Shown here in pieces: positions 21,139-32,990 of a stretch of DNA of 64,000 nt (positions within the stretch are counted from its first letter, which is position 1; the number at the start of each line of letters is the position of its first letter). The notes beneath the pieces are model-generated. The model was not told the origin of the DNA and ran no database searches. It saw nothing but the letters and a program-made list of their open reading frames with translations. Origin of the DNA: Paragorgia papillata (lineage: Eukaryota > Cnidaria > Anthozoa > Scleralcyonacea > Coralliidae); NCBI GenBank assembly GCA_035771165.1, contig JAWNZC010000122.1, forward strand, positions 62,001 to 126,000, in the 5' to 3' direction. Made by a program: the position numbers and the translations under genes.

Positions 21139-21772
21139 GCTCCTAAATGAGGTAAATAAACAATGCATGAATCTTTACTACATAATTGGGTTCTCGTGTT
21201 TATCACTGACTTACTTCAGACATAATCTGCTGTGAATCACTGTGATGTAGCACCTCATACAGAAGACCTTTGAACACAGATAATAAAATAGAATAACGAT
21301 TTTGTTGTGGTGACAAACTGCCTATATAGCTATTCGTCTATATACAATAGTAAATATATTGGATATATGTCATCAAAATAAATTAAATTACTAAAATTGC
21401 AATTAAACATTAAATACCAGGGCCGTAGCGGACACCACAGCTGCGCCACGGCTCTGCCGTGGCATTATTTTACTGCAGTCAATTTTTTTCAATATTTTAA
21501 CAATATACGCGAGGCAGAATTAACGTGCCGATATATAAATAAGTTATACCTACCTGGACTACGACGGATTGTAATATATATTATAAATTAATAATATCAA
21601 TAGACGTTCGGTCTTCATGTATGCCTAACCGTAGGCCTTATAATCACCGATTATTTCAGGTTTGTGTAGAATTGAATGTTTAAATTCCTACATATTTGTC
21701 GTTGTGTTACATTTATTTGCTAAATATTGGGCAAACTGAAAGTGCAGCCATGTGATGATTGATTGTATCTTT

Positions 21773-21872
21773 AACTCTTTCCTGTCCGAATTGGTCTTTA
21801 GTATTTTATTCTGGCTAACGCCAGACGATTTTATTCACCTCTGGACAAGCCCTCGGACAGGAAAGAGCTAAT
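21773..21872. mobile_element. 100-bp MITE present in B and C, absent in A
   Basis: The ends CTCTTTCCTGTCCGA and TCGGACAGGAAAGAG are inverse, with a centre containing CTGGCTAACGCCAG. A has TCTTTAATCACATGG at the empty site, so the insertion duplicated TAA. A 3-bp TAA/TTA duplication suggests a Harbinger-type mover. The C copy is at about 36065-36164. Confidence 0.8.
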
Positions 21873-22218
21873 CACATGGATTTTATATAGTTCTTTGACT
21901 GAGTGTATTCAATATTGATAGTTTCATAGTAAATGCGCCAGAACCATAGATATTTCTATGGCCAGAACCCACCATTTAAAATCAGTGTTTGATATACAAA
22001 TTGACAAAAAAAGTATTTAAAATCTTTCCCCAAAATGGCATTTCAGAGATTCCAGATTTCAATTTTTTCCGGGGGGGCATGCCCCTGGACCCCCCTAGAC
22101 GTTTGTCGGAAATGTGAAAACTTTCCATTCCAGAATTGGCCGCCATTTTGAATATTATTGTCAACATCGTTCCCAGAGCCTTCTCTATTTTTGTACTGGA
22201 GTTCAATTAATACTATTA

Positions 22219-22740
22219 CAGTCAACTCTCGTTATAGCGGACACCCTGGGATGCGATGAAAATATCCCGATTTCAGGTTGTAAAATGTCACTACAATGTA
22301 TTACTGCTTTTTTGTTTTAAAATGTCCAGTTTATTTCAATTTCTAGTTGACGTTTACCGTGTTACATAAGTACACAGTACAAGTCAAAAATTTGTATTCA
22401 AATATTTTTTTATTCCAAAACCAAAAATACAACGGTAACATATATGAATCAGTAACATAAATATGTCACTCGATAAATTAAAAAGTCATTCACTTTCATG
22501 TGTCGAGAGAAAAATACGTCCAAGGTGTCCGTTGTAACGAGAGTAGAACAATAAAAATGTTTGTTTGTTGGGGACCACATGAAGTGTCCGCAATTCCGTA
22601 ATAGCGAGAGTCCGTAATAGCGAGAGTTATTTCAATACATTTCATAGTAGTTTCGGCCGGGGATTTACCAACTGTCATCTGTCGACATTAATAGCGGGGT
22701 GTCCGTAATAGCGGGGTGTCCGCAAGGCGAGAGTTGACTG
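22219..22740. mobile_element. Tc1/mariner-pogo type MITE, copy B
   Basis: Same element as at 5193-5680, with TA flanks. It is followed at 22743-22826 by a short palindrome (CCCGAAAGTAGCGCCCCC and inverse) that is degraded in A. Confidence 0.85.
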
Positions 22741-23014
22741 TATACCGTTAAATCCCGAAAGTAGCGCCCCCCCGGGGGCCGCTACTTTCGGGGGGGGCGC
22801 TACTTTCGGGATTCTACGGTAATTGTACTCCTCTCAACCAATCAGAATGTAGTAATTTTGTCATGCATATAATAAATATGGTAATTGTTCGGTGTTCTAA
22901 GAACACTGGTCTATTCTGTTCTTTGGCGAGCAATAGCGAGAACATTCTAAGAAGTTGCACATAACGCACAAACTTAAACTTTTCATCATATGAAAGTTCC
23001 TAAAATTTCTATTT

Positions 23015-23203
23015 AAGAAATAGATTCCATTTTGCCGTTGTCTGTTCAGTTATGGATGCACAGATGACGTCACAACGTGGTAAGAACAAAAAAGTGGCCC
23101 ACGAGACGCAGTCGAGTGGGTCACTGATGTTCTTACCACGTTGTGACGTCTTCTGTGCATCTATAACTGAACAGACAACAACAAAAATGGCATCTATTTC
23201 TTT
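23015..23203. repeat. Long hairpin (copy B)
   Basis: The arms of about 75 bp run from AAATAGATTCCATTTTGCCG ... TTGTCTGTTCAG ... ACGTGGTAAGAACA and back in inverse order, separated by about 40 bp. The copy in C is at about 37324-37512. The open frames on both strands here mirror each other because of the palindrome. Confidence 0.85.
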
Positions 23204-23221
23204 TATACAATACAAAAAATT

Positions 23222-23287
23222 TTCTTCATGCCCCAAAATCCCAACAAGAGTTATCAAACTCTTGTCGGGATTTTGGGGCATGAAGAA
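23222..23287. repeat. Near-perfect 66-bp palindrome (copy B)
   Basis: TTCTTCATGCCCCAAAATCC and its inverse around a 5-base centre, with about 30 bp per arm. The C copy is at about 37531-37596. Confidence 0.88.
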
Positions 23288-23642
23288 AGTAAAAAGCAAG
23301 TCAGCTGACGTGATCTGACGTATCCATGCATGTCTGTCCTCTAATAGATCATGGGCAACAACCAATGAAAACACGCATAGCAACCGGTATAATTAGTATT
23401 GTATAATTAGTATTGTATCATTGTGTATATTGCTGACAGAACATATTTATAGCTTTGGAGAACGACAGCCCTTACGAAAATGTTCTATAGAATCCTATAG
23501 AATATTCCTTTGGAAATCTACATCCAATGGAATATCCTGTTGGATTTTCTATAGCATATATAATTCCAACAGAGTATTATATTAGTCGGATTATAGTAAA
23601 AGGTTTGATAATGAGCACTGCCGAATTATTGAACGTAGTTTT

Positions 23643-23811
23643 TAACGTTTCGAGCGAAGGCCCTTCGTCAGAGAGAAAGGTATTCCCTTATTTTTCTGTG
23701 ACGAAGGGCCTTCGCTCGAAACGTTAGACTCCTACGGTCTCTGTTTCGGCAGTATATCTAACCTTACTATATTTCCATTGCTGTTTCAACACTGCCTACG
23801 CAGCACGCTAC

Positions 23812-23820
<9 letters not shown>
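23643..23820. repeat. AACGTTTCGAGCGAAGG inverted repeat (copy B)
   Basis: Two 33-bp arms (23643-23675 and 23694-23727) are inverse. The following 95 bases (CTGTTTCGGCAGTATATC ... CTGCCTACGCAGCACGCTAC) are the inverse of the sequence at 12486-12590 in the transporter intron of A. So one dispersed element occurs in both orientations within each unit. Confidence 0.82.
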
Positions 23821-23859
<39 letters not shown>

Positions 23860-24232
23860 TTATTTACTTGTTATAAAATTGAAAGATCGTTAGGTATTTG
23901 AGTTAATTGTTTTAAGGAAATCATTGTGGTCACGACGTTGATTATATACCACTTGCTGATTACCAGGAGGTCTTTCACTTGACGAGTAAAATCGTCTGGC
24001 GTTAGCCAGAGTAGAAGTAATAAGTTGCCAAATGCCAACCATGCCCGATAATGGGTTAAGAGAAGACACAGATATGCTAGCTCCGATTTGAGAATTGAGT
24101 GTAAATGCTTTTCGAGCTATTTTATACTCACTGGCGATCAAAAGGTTGTGGGTTGGAAAGTCTCGCCTGGAAACCCAGAAATTTTTCACAGTAAAATTAG
24201 CTCGAAGAATATTTCTTTATTACATAGGCGTA

Positions 24233-24520
24233 CGGGCACAAATTTATAAGGGGGGGAGGGGGTGGGGGGCGGAGAACATTTTGCCCGACTGAAACGGAAA
24301 TTTCCCGACTTTTGATATAAAAAATCCACTAAGTGCCTGTTGTTCAATATACTTTATCTCCTACAATACACAGATATTAAATTGTTTTGATTATTTTTCC
24401 TTATTTTCATCCTATTTTAAAATTGTTTTCCTATATTTTTGCCCGACTTAGCTTGAAAATTTGCCCGCCTTAGCAACATTTCCATTCGTCGCTCCCCCCC
24501 CCCCGCCTCGTACGCCTATG
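24233..24520. mobile_element. Non-autonomous hAT-like element, copy B
   Basis: CATAGGCGTAC ... GTACGCCTATG, as at 6984-7287. The homopolymer lengths differ among copies. Confidence 0.82.
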
Positions 24521-24770
24521 TTCTTTAAGATACGAGAATATTCTTCTCTAACAGCATGCATTACACCATATTAACATATATATATACAGTAGTGTCACCA
24601 ATTAGCTGTAATAGAGCTAAATACATCGACACTTAAATATTCATTCATTCATTCATTCATTCATTCATTCATTCGTTCATCATCATACTGTAGTAGTATA
24701 GCACCATTCACCAACTCAACCTTAGGTCGTAAAATATGCCTGCGGTTTGATGTACGTTCACATCATCTGA

Positions 24771-24847
24771 GTCCCAGTAGCTCAATGGTTAGAACGTCTC
24801 ACCCGCGATCAGAAGGTTAATTGAGGGGTCGAGTCCCTCTCGCTTAA
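24771..24847 (+). repeat. tRNA-like sequence, copy B
   Basis: Same as at 7559. Here the T-arm is a perfect 5-bp stem GAGGG/CCCTC with the loop GTCGAGT. Confidence 0.6.
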
Positions 24848-25115
24848 TCAAGCATAATATATCCAATAATTTGCATGAGGTATTGCGATAAGATATATAA
24901 AAAAACTAGGCTTTATTTTATGACAACAACACGCGACACAGTTAAGAACTCATAAACAAACGTGCAGTCGTTGTAACAAATCAAAATTCTCTGTCTGCGT
25001 GAAGTCAGGTAAATTGTTTCACTGGCAACGGCGCGTTAGCCTGTGTGTCACAAACACAAAAAAGTTCACATGACATAACTATTGCGTGTCAAAAACTTAC
25101 GGTCTATTCGTCGAG

Positions 25116-28100
25116 ATGGTATCTGGATCGTGGCAATCGTTTTCCCTGAAGTGGTGTTTCTTTTTCATTGTTTCAAGTCAAATCTCTTACGAAGAATATT
25201 CTCAATTGTATTACCAGCAGCTTGGCTTTAGCGCTGGAGATATAGGACTGAGCTCTCTTATTGGAATGGCGAGTTTGCTGTTGGTGCCCGTGGTCGGGAT
25301 GATCGGTGACAGATTCCGAGCAAGAAAGCTGCTATTACTGGTATCAGTTATGAGTTTAATCTTACTAACCGTGGCACCACTTCTGCCACTTGTTGCAAAT
25401 CGACTTAGAGAATGCACTAGTGTCATGTCGAGCACAGCCTTACTAAATCGAACGAAAGACTTGAACGAAAATTTTCTGTCAGAACCCCAAAGCTTGCCTG
25501 CGGGGAAGAATAGACTTGAGTCTCACCAAATGACAAACGTATCGAGTAAAAACGCTTATCGTTCATCTTTGCTGCCCTCGCTGTTTTTCTACGTCGTTGT
25601 CATTACAGGAGCATATTCCTTCTTGGAGTGGACCATATTGTCGTTGCTGAATGTAGCTGTAATGAGCTGTATAAAAGATAAAAGAGAAAGCTACGGTTCG
25701 TACTTTCTCTGGGTTCAAATCGGAAGCTCTCTTTTTTTGTTGTCGATAGGAATTCTGGCTTCGCAAATACAATTCGAAATATGCGGCAACGTCGGGCATG
25801 GCTACTTCGTTACATTTGTTTTCACCGCCATTACACTGACCTTGGCGCTGCTGGCATTTCCTTGGATACAGTACGAGTATCTCGAGCATAGAGTGATCAA
25901 CTGGACTGAAGTTAAAGGCTTTTTCTTCGAGTGTCATTACTTGCTTATACTGGTATTAGGGTTCTACTTTGGTAGTTTGTATACATTTCAATTGAGATGG
26001 GAATTTTGGTACATCGCCGAACTCTCTGGTAGTCCGACCCTTATGGGTACAGGTGGTGCAATCCGTCGGCCTTTGGCCGCTATCTGGTTGTGGCTTTCCG
26101 TGAAAGTCATAAAGAGACTTGGTGATCTAAAAACTATGACTGTGTCTTTGTCACTCTATACCGTTTCCATGATGTCTCTATCATTCATAAACATTCCTTG
26201 GCTTGTCATAGTTATCGACGTCTTACAATCTGCAGCAATGGCTCTCGCGTATTCATCTTTAACTATCCATTTCTCCAAGGCTACATCCAAAGCGTCCTCG
26301 GCTCTAATCCTAGGTAAATACATATTAAGCATTTTATTATAAGTAGTCAACTCGTGTTGGTTCATTTTGTTTAACTGCCTATGAAACGAAAATTAAATTT
26401 CTCTTATTTGAAAGAACACGTAAAATTATAGAGTAACATATTGTCCTTCAGATACTTCAGTTTGTTTGATATGTAAATTAAACATTTTGACGTCGTAGGT
26501 GCATAATGAGCTATCGGAGAAGGTTAGATATCTTTTCTATTATCAAACCTAATAATATAGAGGGCAAAATTACTCGAATATGATTGGCTAATGAAGAGGG
26601 CGTTTTGTTGTAATTCAGGGCAAAATTACTTGCACTTGATTGGTTCCTTGATCAGCAGTTCTTGCACGTGATTGGTCGCTTGGTTACTTAACAACAGTGA
26701 ACCTCAGACACAGAATAAGGATTAACCAGAAGTCCGACTCAGTGTCGGCACCTTTGATGTAAGCGTCCTCGCGAAATGTCGCCTCGCGACCCCGGCGCCA
26801 TTTTGAAAGTAAGTGCCCCCGGGAAATTAGCCCTCTCGTCCTTGCGACCCTCGGGCTCCTGTATTCAATTACTCTTGGCCTTCCTGTGACCTTTCAATTA
26901 ACTTTATTTTGTTATCTATCTATATAAATAATATTTAGTTAAGTAAACAAGTAATTTACTTTAGAAAACGATTCGTTGGAGATAAAATTCTTTGACCACG
27001 AGGTTATTAAACTTCAGTACGCGGATACTACGGGTAAAAGTCCGTGGCAAAAAAGTCCTGTACTCACGAAGCTGAGTTTTACCCATGGTTTTACATTTCT
27101 CGATTTTGCCGACACATTTGTTTATAGAAAAAGATTGCTAACAATTTCGGAACTACGCATTGTTGAAATACATCGGGTGTACGTATGTTGTTAGAAATTT
27201 TATAAGCTTTCATTTGGTATATAATTCAAATTTTAGTGTTACCTGTAACTTTTTAAAATGTTCAAAATGTTCTCACCATTGTTCGTAAAATAAGAATTAT
27301 ATAATGGAAATGGACTCCTCACAAGTGTTATAGAATTTTGAATTTTGTTTTTAAATACTAAACGCACAACCCTGCACTGCATATTTGAAACAGAGGATAC
27401 TGTCAAGTGCTATTCATGTCAGAACTTTTACTTTTCTTGCTGGGAAGTATTTTAAAATATGAAAAAAACATCATTGTTTTGGTCTGGACCGTCTGAAATT
27501 TATGTATTTTTAAAGTTTGTTTTGCCTTTTGCTGTTTTGGTGTTTGCAGTTCAGAAAGACTTCTGGTATGAACCTCAGATATTTCTTAAACAGAAGCTAA
27601 TTCAAATATGAAAGGAGTGGGAAAGTTTGCAGATTTCTAGTTGAAGTAGAAAAACGTTTTTGGTGCAAATTAGTAGTCATACGGATTCATAAGGATTCAT
27701 ACCTTAATTTTGAACATATGAAAAGATTATAAAACTTTTATGGCAATGGTGAGAACATTTTGAACATTATAAAAAGTTACAGGTAACACTAAAGTTTGAA
27801 CTATAACACCGAATGAAAGCTTATAAAATTTCTAACAACATACGTACTCGATGTATTTCAACAATGCGTAGTTCCGAAATTTTTAGCCATCTTTCTCTAT
27901 AAACAAGTGTGTCGGCATCATCGAGAAATGTAAAACTCAGCTTCATGAGTACAGGACTCTTTTGCCACGGACTTTTACCCGTAGTATCTGCGTACTGAAG
28001 TTTTAATAACCTCGTGGTCAAAGAATTTCATCTCCAACGAAACGTTTTCTAAAGTAAATTACTTATTACTTAACTAAATATTATTTATAGATGTATAGAT

Positions 28101-31100
28101 AGCAATATAAAGTTAATTAAAAGGTCACAAGAAGGCCAAGAGTAATTGACTACAGGAGCCCGAGGGTCGTAAGGACGAGAGGGATGATTTCCCGGGGGCA
28201 CTTACTTTCAAAATGGCTGACTGGCGCATGCGCATAAAAATAATGGGACACTTTTTTCCGCGAGTCGGACTTCTGCTTAATCCTTATTCTGTGCCTCAGA
28301 GGACTGACCTTTTTCCAACAAATCTGCAAGGTTTTTCGGTCTGAAAATGCTTTTGTTTACTTTGAACTAATTTAAACTATTGAAGGAGTGAAGGGTTAAA
28401 AATTGAAGGAAATTGAAGGGGGGGAATGACTAAACTATTAGTGAAAATGAACTACGCGGCTTTTATTAGTGAAAATTTACGACGGCTTTTGCCTGTGTTT
28501 ACAAAAAGAAAGCTACAGGCACAGCGATAGAGCGAGGAAAATTGGAATGTTGCCGAGCACCGAACGTGATAAGGTACATGTACCTCGACATTTTCTGGAC
28601 ATAACATAGCTCTTGAATAATTTTGCCCGCTATATCACTAACACCTAATCGCATGAGTTCTCGTAAAATTAAGGTTTAATTTCACTCGTGTTTTCAAAAT
28701 CTTACAAATTACGCTCGTCGCTTAGCGACTCAGGCAATTTTGTAAAATTTTGAAAACACTCGTGAAATTAAACCTTAATTTTCCTCGGCCCCATGCGATT
28801 ACCCATACAAATTAATTTGAATGAAGCATGTGGATGTGTTTCGCCCACAACACTAAACATGTAGATCTTCAAGTGATTATTTTATTTCATAATAGCATGC
28901 ACGTGTGACGTCAAAATGTTTAATTTGCATATCAAACAAACTGAAATATCTCAAGAACGAAGCAAGGAAACGAAAAACTGCAAAATATGTTACTCTATCA
29001 TTTTAAGTGTTCTTTTAAATAAGACAAACTTAATTTTCGTTTCATAGGCATTTTAAAAACTAATTTATATATATATATATATACAGTATAATATATATAT
29101 ATATACAGTAAAAACCCACCCAACCATGCATATTCTTTTGTTTTCAGTTCGTTTTGGGAGCCGAAATTTGGGCTCTTGGTAACAATGCCTTATGACGTAC
29201 ACGAATGGAACATGAAACATTCTTATGTATGGTTGTCGGTTTGCGTACACACGTAAAAATCTCACAGCTTGTCAACAATATGTTGGCGGAACAAGCTTGT
29301 AAGAAGCCTGGGAACAAGTTGTAACATAGCCTGGTACCCTGGCCCAATCAAAGAATATGGGCCAGGTAACCACTAAAGACTTCTGCTTTCCTATTGGTTA
29401 AATTTTCGCGCGTTTTTAGTGGCTATGAGTAAAACTGCAATCGTCATAAGTGGATTTAGCCCTGGTGACGCGAGAATGAGATTAGTGGTTACCTGGCCCT
29501 TATTTCTTTTGAAATCAGGGTTGCCAGTTTGGCTTTTTTTAAGCCAAATTTCTCAAATTTGGCTTGTTTTTACAAGGTTTGGCTTGGAAAAATTTCATTT
29601 GGCTTATAACTATTTTTTGGCTTATTTTTGGCTTTTTTTCTAAAAAATGGAAAGTCGTCGGTCTTTTCACCATATTTCAGTTTTTCATCGGTTAAAATTT
29701 GCCGCTTTGTTGTTTAGAAAGACTAATTGTTAAATCTCGGTATAGAGCAGTAGAGATTACCCGATCCGAGAGTTGGATAACCATGGGATAACTATCAACC
29801 AATCAGAGACGAATTCTTAATTTAGAACATCGTCACTCATGCCACTGTCTTCGCAGAGGTCCGACCACATAATTTTTCAAGTTTCAACCAATCATAATTC
29901 AAGAATATTGATCCGTTTAAAACTTCAAGGTACGGGAAAAGGCATAAAAGTAAAATAACTCACTAAAAAGTAAAAACCCTAAAATCCTACACAGTTATTA
30001 AGTTAAAGTCTAAACTTGCTTATTTTATGATGGAAACAAATGGAAAAGACATTATGACTCCTCGCGAAAATTTAAGCCAGAGTGGCAAAACAAATTTAAT
30101 TTGGTTCGAAAAGCCATAGACGGTTCAGAAGATGCCTACTGCTCGTTGTCCCGAACCAATATTACTCCGCGATTGTCAAAATCAATCAACACGAACAGTC
30201 CGGAACAGTGGAATTTTGAGTTTTTATGTCAGATAAAGTGATAAACCGATTATTTTGGGCATACTTGCATAATTATTACTGCAATTATCACTCGGGCCCA
30301 GTCCCCGCCTTAATTTTAGAGTTTGGCTTTTTTTGGCTTATTTTGAACATGCGTTTGGCTTATTTTGGCCCAGAGGACCTGGCAACCCTGTATGAAATTG
30401 GGCCAGGGTACCAGGCTAGTTGTAACAATGCTGTTTGGCTTATCACGATGTAGCAAGTTTGTTGTCAGCAACGTTGTTACGACCTTGTTCCAACAAGCTG
30501 TAACTGCCAACAACTTGTTATCGGCTTGTCACAACAACTGGGAACAAGCAGTGCGAACACAACTTGATATCGGCTTGTCCGAACAGTCTTGTAGCAATAA
30601 AAGTAGCGTGCTGCGTAGGCAGTGTAGAAACAACAATCGAAATATAGTAACTTAGGTTAGATATACTGCCGAAACAGAGAACGTAACAATCTAACGTTTC
30701 GAGCGAAGGCCCTTCGTCAGAGAGTCTTGTAGCAAGTCTGCTGCAGGCTTGTTACAACTTGTGCGTTTTTACGTGTGTAGGCATTGTTACCATGGCAAAC
30801 GTTGGCGGCGTTCAGACCGAGTGCCCTCCTCTGTTCATTAAAACAACAAAACTGCCAACGACGAGTTTTTCACGAAATTCAGAGACATTCAAATTTAAAC
30901 GTGTGTGACAATTGTATCTCGTCTTTTCTTGTTTTCAAGGAGTTTCAGAAATGGTTTATGCAATGGGGACGACAATGGGCACTTCGTTCATGGGACTACT
31001 TTTCCATTCAATTGGTTCGAAGGCAACTTTATTTTATTACTCCATTACTACCGCGATCATCACTGTATTATTCACTGCATACATTTATGGCAGAAAAGAC

Positions 31101-31148
31101 GTCGAGAATTACGAACGTGTGTCAAATAATGATAGTGATTGTCAATAA
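25116..31148 (+). CDS. MFS transporter, MFSD6-like, copy B (two exons, hybrid)
   Basis: Exons 25116-26313 and 30940-31148; 468 residues, with no stop or frameshift. Exon 1 differs from copy C by one visible amino acid (TNVSSKN here, TNVSRKN in C). It differs from A at many sites, for example SSQISYEE, ESYGSYFLWVQ and LVLGFYFGSLYTFQLRW. Exon 2 has GTSFMG as in A (C has GSSFMG) and a private last residue (Gln in place of Glu). The splice sites are as in A. The intron is 4626 bp because it holds the 2.2-kb fold-back element, the MITE and an extra hAT-like element. Same family assignment as copy A. Confidence 0.85.
26549..28807. mobile_element. 2.2-kb fold-back element in the intron of copy B
   Basis: Same position and structure as 9328-11575. 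The inverted arms are about 26700-27285 and 27744-28305. The left arm has gained a 17-bp insertion (ACCCATGGTTTTACA-like) near 27077. Confidence 0.85.
29327..30418 (+). mobile_element. 209-bp Mutator-like MITE, copy B, split by a hAT-like element
   Basis: It occupies the same site as the MITE at 12091 in A (GTTGTAACA on both sides, 29318-29326 and 30419-30427), so it was inherited from a common A-type ancestor. Confidence 0.92.
29516..30390. mobile_element. 875-bp hAT-like element private to copy B
   Basis: The ends CAGGGTTGCCAG and CTGGCAACCCTG are perfect inverses. The flanks TTTGAAAT (29508-29515) and TATGAAAT (30391-30398) are an 8-bp target duplication with one change. The subterminal regions repeat TTTGGCTT many times. 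Copy A has the uninterrupted MITE. CAGGG ends plus 8-bp duplication are typical of hAT. No transposase frame is visible. Confidence 0.92.
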
Positions 31149-32359
31149 CTAACATGACATGAGTCAGGCTCGCCCTGGGAGTGGGGGCGATCGCCGCCGG
31201 CCACCGCCCCCTGCCCCCCAAAAAAATTATCTCCAAGACCGTTCCCGTGAAAAGTTGAAGAACTTGTAAGTGACACTGAGTAGACAGTAATGTGTTATAT
31301 AGAGGATATTACATGGTGGTGCGAAGATATGGATTTTAGCTTTGAGTGGTGAAAACAATATTTTACGAATGAGCGTAGCGAATGAGTAAAATATTGTTTT
31401 TACCACGAGAAGATAAAATTCATATCTTCAAGCCAGCGTGTAATTTTCTTTTTATTATATAAATTCAATGCAAAAAGAGGTAAAATTCTTAATGACGTCA
31501 TCGATATCTTCACTAATGAGGATATGGAAAATACGACACTGCATATTCTCTAGTAAAACACTCGCATCTATATAATAAATATATATATTTAGCAGGCATG
31601 CATATGCTATAAATTACAATACTAAAATACTAAATAAAATGCCTCCAACTTGTTTTTACATTTACAACTAGTTTATCCAAGACCGGTTCCCGTGAAAAGT
31701 TGAACAACGTGTAGGGAGCGGGTTGCAGTTGTTTAACTTGTTTTAAGTCCAAGTGACACTGAGTAGACAGAGTAATGTGTTATATATAGTTTAGCAGGCA
31801 TGCATATGCTATAAATCACAATACTAAAGGTCTATATAAAATGCCTCCAACTTGTTTTTACATATACGACTTGTTTATAAATAAATCTAAAGATATTCTG
31901 ACGTGTATCATTCTATGTTCTGGTTTGATAACAAGATTATGTAATTTATGGCTTTCAGATTACTCTTAAATACTAGCCTCAAAATGCAGGAAATAGTGTT
32001 TCGGAGACCCTAGAAATCCAGGGGGGCCATGCCCACAGTCCCCCTAGGAGATCGAGGTTCTTGCCCCCCCCAAAAAAACCCCTGGCTACATCACTGGGCC
32101 CGGGAGGTGAGAAACTTTCAGGTGGACGAAGGGAAAGAGGGCCTGATAGAAATGACCGTAGATGATGACTTGTACATTTAACCACAATCCTTTGCGCATT
32201 GTAAATATTGTTTCTTGTGAATTATCGGAACATATTTAGCTCTTTAAAAAAATCAACATTGGTAGGAATGAAGTCCTTGCTTACTTAATCCATGTTAACA
32301 TAATAAACAATGTTTAGTTGTTATTTGAGCTGGGTTGAGGTCGCAAAGCATTGTGAAAA

Positions 32360-32745
32360 AAAATGTGAAAATTTTTTGCATGTCCAGGACTGGAAAAAAT
32401 CTGAAAATGGTTTCCATGTCAGGGGCTGTAAAAAATCTGAAAATTTTTTGCATGTCAGGGGCTGGAAAAAATCTTAAAACTTTTTCCATGTCCGGGGCTG
32501 GAAAAAATCTGAAAATTTTTGGCATGTCCAGGGCTGGAGCATACAAAAAATCTGAAAATTTTGTACGCTTGGCAGCGTCCCCAAGAGTAAAAAAAATCTA
32601 AAAATTTTGTATGTTTGACAGTGTGCTGAGTGTACAAAAAATCTGAAAATTATTATGCTTGGCAGTGTGCTGAGTGTACAAAAAATCTGAAAATTATTAT
32701 GTTGGCAGTGTGCCGAGTGTACAAAAAAATCTGAAAATTTTGTAG
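32360..32745. repeat. AAAAATCTGAAAATTTT short tandem repeats (copy B)
   Basis: Same array as at 14557 with minor unit differences. Confidence 0.85.
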
Positions 32746-32990
32746 GCCGCTAAGGTTGAAGGTTTAACGTAAAAGATATTGGTAAAAGAAACTCACCTTT
32801 ATGCTATACGATATCCAACAACACTGACATATATCCACGGCAAGAAAACTCGTGAAACACAAAAATTTTCGGAAAGAAAGACGATGAGATTATTGACTTG
32901 TTGGAAAACGTATTTTCAAATGAGCATGAACCAGCTGAGCCCGCTGTACGCATGTTTGGCATCGCAGGCGCAAGCACTTATTTGCACTAT

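Larger units (their letters stand above)
29246..30779. mobile_element. MITE with TACACACGTAAAAA ends (copy B), twice invaded
   Basis: Same element as 12010-12660. It contains the 209-bp MITE at 29327-30418, which in turn contains the hAT-like element at 29516-30390: three levels of nesting. Confidence 0.82.
20450..32990. repeat. Segmental duplication unit, copy B (hybrid of C-type left and A-type right)
   Basis: The left part up to about 26063 agrees with C at almost every position where A differs: MITEs at 21773-21872, hairpins at 23015-23287, and the exon 1 variants. The right part from about 26162 agrees with A: the 2.2-kb intron element, the 209-bp MITE at the same site, GTSF rather than GSSF in exon 2. 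The unit is cut short at its right end, at 32990. Confidence 0.9.

Noticed and set aside
23009..23383. A 124-codon minus-strand frame
   Set aside because: It lies across two hairpins, and the mirrored peptides on both strands come from the palindromes.
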